This document shows positions 26,351-37,400 of a stretch of 64,000 bases of DNA, piece after piece (within the stretch, counting starts at the first letter, position 1; each line of letters opens with the position of its first letter). The stretch is taken from assembly GCA_026413225.1 (NCBI GenBank), contig CM048552.1, forward strand, positions 197,934,053 to 197,998,052, read 5' to 3'. Origin of the DNA: Otis tarda. Lineage: Eukaryota; Chordata; Aves; Otidiformes; Otididae. The notes beneath the pieces were generated by a model. The model was not told the DNA's origin and did no database searches. It worked only from the letters and a program-made list of their open reading frames with translations. Position numbers and translations under genes: made by a program.

Positions 26351-27341
26351 GTACTTTATTATGCAGTCTTTGAAGACACTGAAAAGAGTCCCAGTCATCT
26401 AGACCAGTGGTTCCCAAGCTGTGGTACCTATGCCATCATGATAGCATAAGCTCTTTCAAAGTGATATTAAGAAAAAAAAAAAATCTCATGTCTTCTCCCT
26501 GCAGGAGATGGTTTATGCTGTTTGTGCGACGATCACTAAGCATGGAGGGAAACGCTCTCCCTGTGCCTGAACATGGCTCAGGATAAAACTGGAGCAATTC
26601 CTGTCATACATGGTCCCTTCCCTATGCAGTTGTAGGAGCCTCTGCCACCATTGCAGTAGTTGAGCTTGGGGCTCTTTCCATGGTAATGGCATCTAAGCAA
26701 GCCCAGCTCAGGAACCTCTGCTCTAATCTATCTGCTGGTCATGGCTGGCTGTATTTTGGTCTTAGAAAATGGACCCCAAGCCTCAGGGTTTGGTGGGAGG
26801 GTTTGCGTAAATAGAGCTGTCTGATTTCAGTCAGTGTTTGGACAGAAAACACTGTGGTGGTTTTGTTTTCTGGTCACCTAGGTCTGCTGGTTGAGGTTTG
26901 TGTCTTTATCTGATTCTTCCAAGTTCCTAGGGTTGTTTAAATCATCCTTGCTGGGGATGATTTCTAATTCACTCTTCTGTTCAGTCCTTTGAACTGTTCC
27001 ATACAATGGAATGTAACTGATTCCAGTAGCAGCCTGTAGTGCAGACTGAGGCATCACGGTGATGGGTAGTTTTAGCTTGATTTTTAAAATCAAATTTCTC
27101 TGCTGCTAAGAGTGATTTCTACAATAAACTTTAGTACCACAGAGCCTTACTGTGGGCCACCGTCAGCATCCCTTCCAGATACTGCTGGATGCTTTCTTGT
27201 CCTCAGAGATCTTTCTACTGCAGTACATCTGCAAACAATCTGCTTCTTATCCAGTTACTGCCTGATTGCTATTTGAATCTCCATCTTGCTATTTATCTTT
27301 ACAATATTAAAAATTTACTTCTCTTGTACTTGTTTTGCCAG
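26351..27341 (+). other. ARHGAP20: ARHGAP20 intron C-D (1.0 kb)
   Basis: Borders are gtactt and ttttgccag. Nothing else recognised. Confidence 0.9.
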
Positions 27342-27426
27342 TCGAATAAGAGAAGAGAAGGAAAAAGACTATCCTAAAAGCATTCCTCTGAAGATAATTG
27401 CAAAGGACGTGGGAACTTGTGCATAT
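27342..27426 (+). CDS. ARHGAP20: ARHGAP20 exon D: PH-RA linker and start of RA domain
   Basis: The acceptor is gttttgccag and the donor is gtaagt at 27427. The first base completes Ser121; 28 full codons follow and the exon ends in phase 0. It encodes REEKEKDYPKSIPLKIIAKD and then VGTCAY. The KEKDYPKSIPLKI run is almost identical in human ARHGAP20. The stretch from IPLKI on is the first beta strand of the Ras-associating domain, which takes a ubiquitin-like fold and binds GTP-loaded Rap/Ras proteins. Confidence 0.96.
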
Positions 27427-30271
27427 GTAAGTGCTCTTGAACTAAATGAGGGTCTAAATCCACATCACCTATGAGTACTCGTCACCATTGGATATTGGGA
27501 GGGTTCCTTTGGATTGCAGCCTCCTTTAAGGATCCAGCCCCCTTTAAAAGACTCAGCATATGCAGCCCTAAAATGTTTGTTTCCTGTATTTAATACATTA
27601 CTTCCTTTTTAAAGACAGTATGCTTGGTAAGAAATACTAGTTCTGGCTCGCAAACTAAAGACTGTACAGTGTGAGGTCCCAAGAAACACCTCCAGCGGAA
27701 CTTATGCATAAGCATCTTTGGAAATGCCGGTACAATGTACCCTTTTTTTTTGGCTTGTAGAACTGATCTAAACCCACAGCTGCCTTCATTCAAGTCTGCA
27801 AAGTTGCAATGTGTTTTGTTGTTTATGATGATGGTATGTCAGTAAAGCTGTGTGTGTGAGCACCCTGAAGTTGCCTTAAGCATGTTTTTCATCAACTAAC
27901 TGATGTTGGTGAATTTATAGGCACGAGGTAAATTGGTAAAGAAGGGTCATCCACAGGGTGATTTGCACGTTTTTAACTAAGTAATTTTTAACCCATTTAA
28001 ACTAAATTCTTGTATGTAGCTAGTACCCTGGGAATACCCTAGCATTCAGTAATAATCCATTCATTCTTCCTCTGCTTCTCATACATTTGTCCTTTCTTTC
28101 TAACTGTGCTTTTAAAATCTGTTTTTCATGCTCGGAAGCCTAAAGAGCATTTGCAAGGACACGATGAATTTTTATGGAAGTTAGACTTCATTGAAGGTCT
28201 TTGCCCAACAGTGAATCTCCTCTTAGAATTCTGTATTTGCATAGACATAAGCATAAAGGAGATTGCGTTTTTTCAGAAAATCATTATTAGGGTAAATTAT
28301 GTTAGTTAGAATTGCCAGGTTGCTGAGACAAATGTTAATAAACAATAACAATAATCATGATAGTTCAAATGCAGGACTGCAGATCAAGGTGTTCTCAGGT
28401 GTAAATGTCTATAAATCATACATGCAGTCAGGTGTTGCACTCTTATAACAGGGTTTTTTAAAAATTTCTTTTCTCTTTAGCTATAATTACCTCATGTGCC
28501 AAATATAATTTCCTGATCTTAACAGTCCTAGAAATGACACACTGTAGTCTAGCTATTAACAGTAATAAAACAGTGGAGGAGCAGATGGAAACTTTGTGAT
28601 ACAAATAGTTCGTATGGCACTGTGATCCCTGTGCTAGAGCAGCTGGAGATGCCCAAGAATTATTTCATTTTTGGAGGGTAGGGAAGGATGAACACAAAAC
28701 ACAAACCATTTTATTATATTCTAGCCAAGAGCAAAACTTATGCAAATGTGCTGACCTACTCCTGAGAGCCAGATGTCATTGCTTCAGGCAAATGTTAAAT
28801 TTTTTATGGTATGAGCATTCAGATATGCCCTGAAGCAAGATATACAGTATTCTCACTACTTTCCTTTGTTTGCCATGGCAGCTTGTTATCGTCAAAGACT
28901 TATACAAATGTACAGCTCAGATCTTTTCTAAATGCAAAATGTCAGGGATTTGTTTCCTGAACATCCTATGGCCAGTATAATTTGATATTCTACACAGGGT
29001 AGAAGGATATAGCAAAGTGTCTTGGGACTGGCAGTGAATGTTTACATCCTGGCTCTGCCACCTTCCCTTCTTTGGGCCATTGGATACGCCTGGGCAGTTG
29101 CAGCGGGCATGTATTTGTTCTGCCGGGGCTTTAGGCTGGCCATGAACCAGCTGCAATCCAAAAGCTGTGTAGTCTCGTTAGCGGAGCCAAACTAGCGTCC
29201 CTCTAAAGACAGCTTAGGAACTTGTGCCTGATATGTGGGAGCTGCCTGTCAGCTTGGAAGTGAGGCCAAAGTGGGTGTGATGGTGCAAGCGAAAACCACT
29301 CTGGACGTGCTCTCCCCACCTGATTTTGCCTCTGTAAGGTGATGGCAGCGGTGCTGCCACATCCCGACGGGGCTGAGGATGGAGGCGTTAATCCTGGTGT
29401 GTTTGAAATGCACTGCCCTGCATGAGAGCAGCCCACGGTGCCGAGGTACAGAGCATTGCCCAGCTGTGCGGGAGTGATACTGGTGCCAGGCAGCAGGTGC
29501 TGAAGTCTCACTGAGGAAAGACTGTCATGTGGAAAGCGGCACTTCCTCCGACATGAAGCTCAGCACTTTGTGCTGGTTGCTGTAGCTGTTTAGAAAGTGA
29601 TATTTCTGCTGATCTATGCTTTTCCATGCTGCTGATCAGCACATTCTGGAGGATGCTTGAGAGTAGCAGTTTAACTGGATGAAAGATTACCAAGAGGAAA
29701 TGCTTCTGGTACTAAGCCAAATCTAGCTTTGAGAAGTCTATGCAGAATATGGCAAAGGATATAGAGATGAGCAGCCTGTATACTGTGTGTTCTTACCCAG
29801 GGAGATCTTCAGTAGAAAAAGACAGAAATTATTAACAATTGATATGAGAACCTGTTATTTCACTGAAAAACCTCACTGAAATGTTTTGTTTTTCAAAGGA
29901 AACTTGCATACTTTTAAATTAATCAAACCATTTCATTTCCCTTTCCTAAAGTGCAGTTAGTGACTGTGTCTTCTTGCATATTTTAATATGGAGGTGTTGT
30001 CCCAGTAATCATGGCACTCTCCCATCTGATGGAGCTGTTGGGGAAATGGGGAGCAAATATAGGAAGTATGTGACAAAGCAGAGGAATCAAACCTTGGTCT
30101 CAGACAGCTGGATCTTTGTCTATGTAGTATAACTTATTTATCAAGCAAAGTTTTAGGAGGGTACTCTCAATTTTTCCAGCAATGAATTATGCAGAGCTGT
30201 TGCGCTTCAGATACTCTTTGCAAATCCAAATTTTTAATGCCACTTTCCCCTCTCCTTTTTTCTATTCACAG
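27427..30271 (+). other. ARHGAP20: ARHGAP20 intron D-E (2.8 kb)
   Basis: Borders are gtaagt and tattcacag. Nothing else recognised. Confidence 0.9.
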
Positions 30272-30349
30272 TCAAAAACCCTAAGTGTAACCAATGTTGA
30301 TACAGCAAATGATGTAATTCTGATGGCCCTGCAGCAGCTGGGAATTAAT
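30272..30349 (+). CDS. ARHGAP20: ARHGAP20 exon E: RA domain
   Basis: The acceptor is ttctattcacag and the donor is gtaagt at 30350. The exon is exactly 26 codons, phase 0 at both ends. It encodes SKTLSVTNVDTANDVILMAL followed by QQLGIN. Residues 150-175 form the second strand and first helix of the RA domain; the T-A-x-[ED]-V-I pattern is usual for RA helices. Because it is symmetric, skipping would be frame-neutral, but nothing in the sequence shows that it occurs. Confidence 0.96.
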
Positions 30350-30979
30350 GTAAGTTCTTGCGCCAGTTTTAATGAGTCTTTTTGTAGTCACTTTTAATAA
30401 TCAAATCTTCTCTTGCACTTTTTCCAAGTTTTAGGATATGAGCATTAATTAAATCCTTTGTCATAGCAATTCAGTGTTGTTGAAATGAAGCAGAAGTGCC
30501 TCATTAATATATAGACCTCCAGAGATAATCAAATGACTTAGAAGTTTTGAATAAGTCTCTCATCCCTATAAGGGATCTGTCATGTTTGAAGTTGCTTTTA
30601 AATCTATTCTACTGATGCCTAAGAGGAGGTATCTTGACACAAGAAGCGAGAGCTTGATACAGCTCCCTTTGCATACTTTAGCGTGAACATGAAACATACT
30701 GACTTGCTTGTTAGTTGGTTTCAAAATGTGCAAACATGTGTGATCAGCTGTGTCCCCAGATTACAAGACCAAGTACTGCTCTCAAGTGTCCAAATCAGAC
30801 ACTCTAAATATCCATGGACCGTTAGTGTTATGTGAGATATGAATGTAACTGAGTGAGTGCACAGAATCTGAATGCACCTAATTTAAGCAGTGTCCTGAAA
30901 CTGTTTTGGAAAGACTTTTACAAGATTTACGATAATGCAGGGTATCGCACCAAGTAGATGCAGCGATTCCTAGTAAATT

Positions 30980-31772
30980 AAGTATGAAGTTCCACAAGGC
31001 CAAGCAAAAGGTCCTGCACACGGGTTGGGGCATTCCCAGGCACAAATACAGGCTGGGCGGAAAATGGATTCAGAGCATCCCTGAGGAGAAGGACTTGGGA
31101 GTGATGGTGGATGAGAAGCTCAACATGAACTGGCAATGTGCACTTGCAGCCCAGAAAGCCAACCGCATCCTGGGCTGCATCAAAAGAAGCGTGGCCAGCA
31201 GGCTGAGGGAAGTGATTCTGCCCCTCTACTCTGCTCTTGTGAGACCCCACCTGGAGTACTGCATCCAGCTCTGGAGCCCCCAACATCAGAAGGACATGGA
31301 CTTGTTGGAGCAAGTTCAGAGGAGGGCCACAAAGATGATCAGAGGGGTGGAGCACCTTTCCTGTGAGGACAGGCTGAGAGAGTTGGGGCTGTTCAGCCTG
31401 GAGAAGAGGAGGCTCCTGGGAGACCTTATAGTAGCCTTCCAGTACCTCAAGCGAGCCTATAGGAAAGTTGGGGAGAAACTCTTTAGCAGACCCTGTTGCA
31501 ATAGGACAGCGGGTAATGGTTTTAAAAGAGGGAGGTAGAGTCAGACTAGATATGAGGAAGAAACTCTTTACTGTGAGGGTGGTGAGGCACTGGAACAGGT
31601 TGCCCAGAGAGGTGGTGGATGCCCCGTCCCTGGAAACATTCAAGGCCAGATTGGCTGGGGCTCTGAGCAACCTGATCTGGTTGGAGACATCCCTGTTTCT
31701 TGCAGGGGGGTTGGACTAGATGACCTTTAAAGCTCCCTTCCAACCCTAACCATTCTATGATTCTATGGTTCT
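30980..31772 (+). mobile_element. CR1 LINE, 5'-truncated, long RT fragment
   Basis: The frame 30984-31538 encodes 184 residues of the RT C-terminus with no stop ([40 protein letters not shown]). The frame then shifts by one near 31530, in a TTTTAAAAGAG run, and continues at 31468-31719 in another frame. It ends in CATTCTATGATTCTATGG. It has fewer stops than the copy at 1158, so it may be younger. It lies in the intron between exons E and F, in the sense direction. Confidence 0.93.
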
Positions 31773-34179
31773 AAGTACTGCCTCAACTGTCTCCCTTTGC
31801 TGTAAGCCAGACACAGTAGTGCCTCAGATGTAGTAATAAGTCAGTGCCAGGGACAAGAATTCTGGCTCCCTTATTCACTTTTTCTCTCATTATTTCACAA
31901 TGTGGGTCCAGCCAACACCAATGGTCACAGAAGCTCCTGGATGACAGCTTGTTAACTGGCCTGTCAGTCTGCTGTTTGCGTAACAAGATTTTTTTTAAAG
32001 TCTTATTCTTGATGTGTATGTTGATCTTATTGCATGGAATCTGACAGGTATTTCCTTACCACAGCCCAGAGTGCGAAGAGTCACATATGACCAAAATGCC
32101 ATTCTTGTGCTTCCCTGGGGCTTCTGGAGACCCTCAGCAAAAAATGGATTAACGTCAGAATTTACCTTCCCTAGCATTCATTATCCCTAATTTATACAGG
32201 CTTTTAATGCATCCAGGGGTCTCTTCTGCTCGCTTGGTATTTCCCAGGCACAGCAATTTCTGTCTAGCCGTCTTGTTAAGGCTCACACATCCCATTTACA
32301 CCAGGGCTGGGGCTCTAGCGTGAGCTCAGGATCCAGCGATCTGTCCAATTAAAGGCTCTGGAGTTGATGAAGGGACTGCAAGGTGAACAGGATAAGATGT
32401 GAGTTACAATTAAGGTTTTAATTGCAGATTGTCTCCCCTAGTCTGCACAAAAAATCAAGAGACTATGCTATATTACAACTGCAAGTCTTTGTTATGATGT
32501 GCTTCATTTTTACCCATTTTATGGGTGTCATTTGCACTTCTTCATTTTGTGTACAGAATAACCAGGAAAATGGTAGTATTTGAAGACAATATCTTGATTG
32601 AGATGAGCAGGAGGAGTAGCTGGTTAGGTTTCAGCTTTGTGTTCTTTTGTGTGTATCACAATCAACTCTTTCCTTCTCATTACATTTTAATTTCGAGTGA
32701 AAAAAGAATGAAAGCCATCTGAAAGATGTAAAATCTTGCCTGCAGAATTATTTGCCCAAGTAATATACCACATTTTTTCGCCGCATCTTCGTAGCATAAA
32801 ACCTTTTTCATTAGAGGCGTGTCATAAGATTAGCAATAAAATCAAACAAGATAAATAAATTAAGCTGTAGCCTGTGTATCAATCAAACATCCAACCCCCT
32901 TGAAGGGTTGTTCTGACTGCGAGGAAGCTTTTCTTTATGTGCTGTCTTGAGGTTTTTTATTTATGTCCAGAGAGAACCACTTGAAAGGAGCTCTATGACT
33001 TTTCAATGGCAATTATAAAAACTACATTTCACATGTTGTGTGATTAATGGGGCTATTACTTTGGCTGAGTTCACTCTGGTTTAACACATCAGGGTTTTTC
33101 CCTCAGTGGTTTCTCTGGTAAAATGACAACTAGTTCGTGCAAAATGGCATTGATCATCTGTTCCAAATTACCCAGTGGGGCAGAAAGAAAGGCCTCGGGT
33201 TTCCCAGCTCCGTAAGTACACTTGCTGATTTTTCTGGGACAGTCACATTTATACTGACAAATGGCCTCATAAAGCCCATAAAGGACAACGTTTGCAATTG
33301 AGAAACGAGCAGTCTACCCCCTGAAACTGCGCCTGCTAGCTCTTCCCCTTCCCCTGCTTCCCCTTCACAGCAACAAACCCTTTCATATATATATTTAAAA
33401 GGAAAAGTAAATACCCTTTCTTGTGCTCCTCAGCTGTATTTATTTGCTCCTGGGTGCTTGCCCTGAGGCATCAGAGATGTCTCCAAAGTCTATTTATTTT
33501 CCTTCTGCCCCCTGCTAGCTAACTTAACAGCAGTGCTAATGTGGGCCAGAAAGCTCTGTCAGTCAGAGAGCAAACTGTGAAGGCTTTATTGGGTGTATCA
33601 GCATTGCACCGGCTGCGTGCAGCAAGTAGGCAGAGTCTCAAGAGCTCTGAGGATGCTGGGTGAATGTCCAGATAACGCAGGGTAGTAGGCAATTCTATTT
33701 AAAAGGAGGTAGGATTTCATTTTAGAGCTAAATACTGTCATGAGATGTTAATCACCTTTTGTAGCCAGAAAACTTTGAGACTATCCTGATTTAGCATTGT
33801 CCCTGAAAAGGGATTTAAGGTATAATAGATCACTTTTCATACAGTGTATTTATCCACTTGCTATTACCTTTTGTCCTGAGAGTGGTTTATATTAAATGTC
33901 ATTCTTTTTATCTCTATTGTCTCACTGTTATATCTGAAATAATGTACTATTCTTCAGTTAAGCTGCAACATTGACTTGTATATTTATGCTAAAGGCAATA
34001 CTTAGAATTTTCTTTCAAATCAGTGGTTTTACACAGCTTTTCCCAAAGATGTTCACATTCTCCAGTCCCCTGGAAATTGTCTGTAAATTTGATGTAAATT
34101 TATCCTCTCCACTGTAAATTTTGAAAGAGGGCTTAGCAGTCCTAAAGCACCATCCAGCACTCCCAAGCCCTTCTCCTCA

Positions 34180-34900
34180 AAATGGCTGCAGAAAAGGGCC
34201 AACGGCAGCCCTGTGAGGAGATTTTGGGGCAACCTCGAGTGCCAGGAGCTCCTTGGGTGCCATCCTCACCTTGGCAACATCAGTGCAGGCCCAGGTCTCA
34301 GGCAAAGGTGCTCCTGTCCTGCACTCCAGCGCAGGGCATGGGATGCTGTCGGCTGGCGAGCCTGAGCTCCTCCAGCTTGCAGGGGACGTGGAGGAGCTGG
34401 GGAGATGGCGGAGCAGAGGTCTCAGGTGTGAGACTGGGGCTGCCTGTGTGCCAGAGGATGTCCTGGAGGATGCAGTTACCCTGGTACTCAGGACAGAGCT
34501 GGAGGGTCACCTTAGCTCACTTGAACTGTGCACTGTCTGCCAGTCGCTTTGCAGCAGGTCTCCGCTTCATGCTGTTTATCCATAATCCCAGGGATCAGAC
34601 CTAACTGTCCTCAGGGCTGGGTGCTGCTCAGCACTGGCAGGGAGAAGTGGGGCACAGAGTCGCTGGGGGCAGGAGCAGCACCCAGGGCTGGAGATCCCCT
34701 CCATGCTAGGGCCTCCCTCATTTCCAGGCTCCTGGGAGTGGGGAAGTGTGCAGGCTGGGGACCGACTCAGCCATGTGGCATGAGGGCCTGGCATGGCCAG
34801 TGTCTTGGTCTGGCCTCAGAAGCCTCCTGAGTCCCAGCAGTCTGTGACCTCTATCCTTCTGCTTCCAGGAGCAGTGAAAGAACTGGGGCAAATCTTCCCC
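34180..34900. other. GC-rich block in intron E-F
   Basis: Abrupt change from AT-rich to GC-rich sequence, with overlapping ORFs of up to 140 residues on the + strand (34182-34604) that have no recognised domain. It could be an unclassified repeat or an old insertion; no target duplication was identified. Confidence 0.45.
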
Positions 34901-35076
34901 TTTTCCTTCAGAAACAACAGGATCCAGCCCCTCTCACTTCTCAGAGCTGGATCCCAGTCACACAAACCATATTGCACATGGCAGACACAATTCAGAAGCT
35001 TTGCTGCTGGCAAATTTGCACACTGCAAAAGTAAAGGAGGTTCCTTTGACCCCACTGGCAAGGTGCAGATTGTATA

Positions 35077-35130
35077 ATAATACAATAATAATAATTATAT
35101 ATAATAAATATATATTTATACACACACAAA
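35077..35130. repeat. AT-rich simple repeat (ATA/TA, then CA)
   Basis: Runs of AATAAT, ATATAT and a short ACACACAC. It lies 50 bp upstream of exon F and may explain that exon's weak pyrimidine tract. Confidence 0.8.
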
Positions 35131-35177
35131 CCTGTTCTTAATGGCTTGCAAACTTATTCTTAATTTTGGTTTTAAAG

Positions 35178-35244
35178 GGCTCTGAAAAAGACTACAAGCT
35201 GTGGGTGATTTCAGGAAGAGAAGATGCTCCTTACCCTCTTATTG
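35178..35244 (+). CDS. ARHGAP20: ARHGAP20 exon F: RA domain
   Basis: The acceptor ends ggttttaaag and has a poor pyrimidine tract; the donor is a strong gtaagt at 35245. Twenty-two codons (residues 176-197, GSEKDYKLWVISGREDAPYP then LI) plus the first G of a glycine codon. The human sequence here is GSERDYQLWV followed by EEAPYPLI. This is the central strand and loop of the RA domain, including the conserved Y-x-L-W core. Confidence 0.96.
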
Positions 35245-35423
35245 GTAAGTTCTTGACGTGGTTTTGTTTTTCAACATTCACTCAGTTTTTAGTGCTGAAG
35301 GAAGCAAGAAATACAGAGAAGACTGAAATGCAGTTTCCTCTTTTGATTTGTTTTGTTTTTCCCATTTTTTCTCTTACTTCCCTGTCACGCAAGTGTGCCT
35401 ATTCACGGAGCTAGTCAGATGCT

Positions 35424-35467
35424 GATCCTTTGTTTTGAAGAGTGGTTGTCTGCTTGTGTCACTAAGA
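35424..35467 (+). repeat. 44-bp dispersed duplicate, copy 1
   Basis: Begins GATCCTTTGTTTTGAAGAG and ends TGTCTGCTTGTGTCACTAAGA. It matches 37119-37162 at 41 of 44 positions in the same orientation; the three differences are adjacent (TGG versus CAA). Both copies lie in the intron between exons F and G, about 1.7 kb apart. Confidence 0.85.
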
Positions 35468-37118
35468 GGTTGAAAAAGTTCATTTATTTCTGCCCCAGTT
35501 TTGCTGCATAAGCCTCAGTCTTTCTACAGAGTCACCTCCTCTCCTGGAGCCAGTCCAGCTTTACCATATTTCTTCCTACACTTCCATAGCATTGCTTACT
35601 CCTCTCCTCAGCAAAATTCAGCAGAGTTCTGAGAAAAGTTCTGTTCTTCCACAACTCAAGTTAAATGATTCAAGACGTCCTTTCCAATTCTGTATTTCTT
35701 TTGCTGGCTGACAGCTTCCTTCTGCTTAGGAGCAAATTATTGCTTATTTGCTTTCCAAAATGCTTTTCGAAAGATTTCCTCCCCAGGAATCAATCCAAAG
35801 CTCAGAAGTGATTGGATGGAGTGATTTGATTTTGGCCCACGATTCACTGAGAACAAATCCTTTCCTGTTAGTAAGAACCTTTCCCTGTAGAAGGCCAGCA
35901 TTACTTGTGCTATATGAGTTCACAGATGATTAGAACAAGAAAAATTTGTGGATTTTCTGTTTTCTTCCTGCAAATCTAACTCTAGTGTATCTTAGCGTTC
36001 CTTCTTAAAGCAGCCTTAGGTACAAATGCTTTGCTGGAGTCAGACAACATTAATATTTATAAAATATCTAACTTGTGCACCTTATAGACAGTGCAAAGTG
36101 CTTTGTCTTTGAAACATGCCAGACTTTGTCTTTCCAACTATTATGTGTAGCTTCTTCAGATAAAATCACAGCCATCGTTTTGAATATAGAAACAGAGAAT
36201 TCAGAAATGGGAAAGGCTTTTCTAACTGACTAATTCTCTCACTGCACGTTCAGGTTACAATCTTTGGAAAAGAAGAATCTGACATTAAACTGATGCTGTT
36301 CTTGGTATTTATGCAAAGGTTTATCAGATAAGACCAGCTTTTATCATAGGTAGACATCAGAAGCAGAGTTTCAACTGTGCTTTGTCTTCACGCTACCCAT
36401 AATGTGAAATAATGTCTTTTCCACTACCAATGTTCGAGTCTAAGTGCCAGTTAACTAAAGCCTCCTAACATTGCACCCATATTTAATAAATTTCAACTGC
36501 CAGGTCTTCAGACAGGTCCAGAAAATACCTCTCTGGTGGCATTTTTGAAAGCTTCTGCAGAAATGAATTGCCTCTTTGTAGTCCCCAAAGATGCTGGTTA
36601 ATGCCACGCGTAGCTCATTTGCATTAGCCCTGTGATTAACATTTCCTTCCTGTTTCAGCCTCAGACAGGAACCATAATTGTGTCTCGTTTGACTGAGTTG
36701 ATGGCTGTTGCACTTAATATGGAGAGGGAGGGAAGATCATTTTCACACTGGATTTTTCAGCTTTGCATGCTCAGCAAAAATTTGACAGATGACTGCTCCC
36801 AAAATCTGATTTCTTGCCAGAATGATATGAGCAAACAGTACCTACACTTTCCATGTCACAAGTAAAGCAGTAGAAAGGATGAACACTGAATTCAGAAATA
36901 GCAATTTGTATTTTTTTCTGATGGGCTTTTATGTGATACAGCTGTAATAGGTCTGATTTTGCTTTTACATCTGTTTAGCTGCACAAAACACAGTAACTCT
37001 GTATCTTCCCATGTGTGATTTATGCATATGTAAATATGCAGAAAAGCATAAATTCTGAGATTACTGAGAGAGAAAGTGCTGCAGGCCAGCATGCAAAATC
37101 TGCTTTTCCTCCAAGGCC

Positions 37119-37162
37119 GATCCTTTGTTTTGAAGAGCAATTGTCTGCTTGTGTCACTAAGA
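37119..37162 (+). repeat. 44-bp dispersed duplicate, copy 2
   Basis: Second copy of the element at 35424-35467. It ends 55 bp before exon G. Flanking sequence on either side is not obviously shared. Confidence 0.85.
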
Positions 37163-37217
37163 TTTTGCAAGTCTCCGGCCAATCCAACACAAATTATTAT
37201 GATTTCTCTTTGAACAG

Positions 37218-37400
37218 GACATGAATATCCCTTTGGAATTAAAATGAGCCACATCCGCGACGCTATGCCCCATGGATCAAAGCACTGTGCCTGCCCCAGG
37301 CAGCTTCAGGGGTCCTTCTTGACGGAGCAGCTGCCCCAGGAGCTGCAGTGCCAGTTTGTGCTGAAGCCAAGCCGCCTGGCTGTGTGCCAGCAGCTGAATG
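37218..37400 (+). CDS. ARHGAP20: ARHGAP20 exon G: end of RA domain and linker
   Basis: The acceptor is ctttgaacag and the donor is gtacgt at 37401. Two bases complete Gly198, then 60 codons, then one base. It encodes HEYPFGIKMSHIRD at the end of the RA fold, a variable loop of about 20 residues rich in Cys, His and Gln, then EQLPQELQCQFVLKPSRLA, which closes the domain. The variable loop is where bird and human differ most. A 44-bp element duplicated from earlier in the same intron ends 55 bp before this exon. Confidence 0.96.

Larger units (their letters stand above)
30350..35177 (+). other. ARHGAP20: ARHGAP20 intron E-F (4.8 kb)
   Basis: Borders are gtaagt and ggttttaaag. It holds the CR1 at 30980-31772 and a GC-rich block at about 34180-34900. 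Confidence 0.9.
35245..37217 (+). other. ARHGAP20: ARHGAP20 intron F-G (2.0 kb)
   Basis: Borders are gtaagt and tgaacag. It contains both copies of the 44-bp duplicate. Confidence 0.9.

Noticed and set aside
30978..31670. 230-residue minus-strand ORF
   Set aside because: It is the antisense of the CR1 reverse transcriptase fragment; the + strand is the coding one.
34182..34604. 140-residue ORF starting MAAEKGQRQ
   Set aside because: GC-rich intronic block with open frames in several phases; no domain and no splice link to ARHGAP20.
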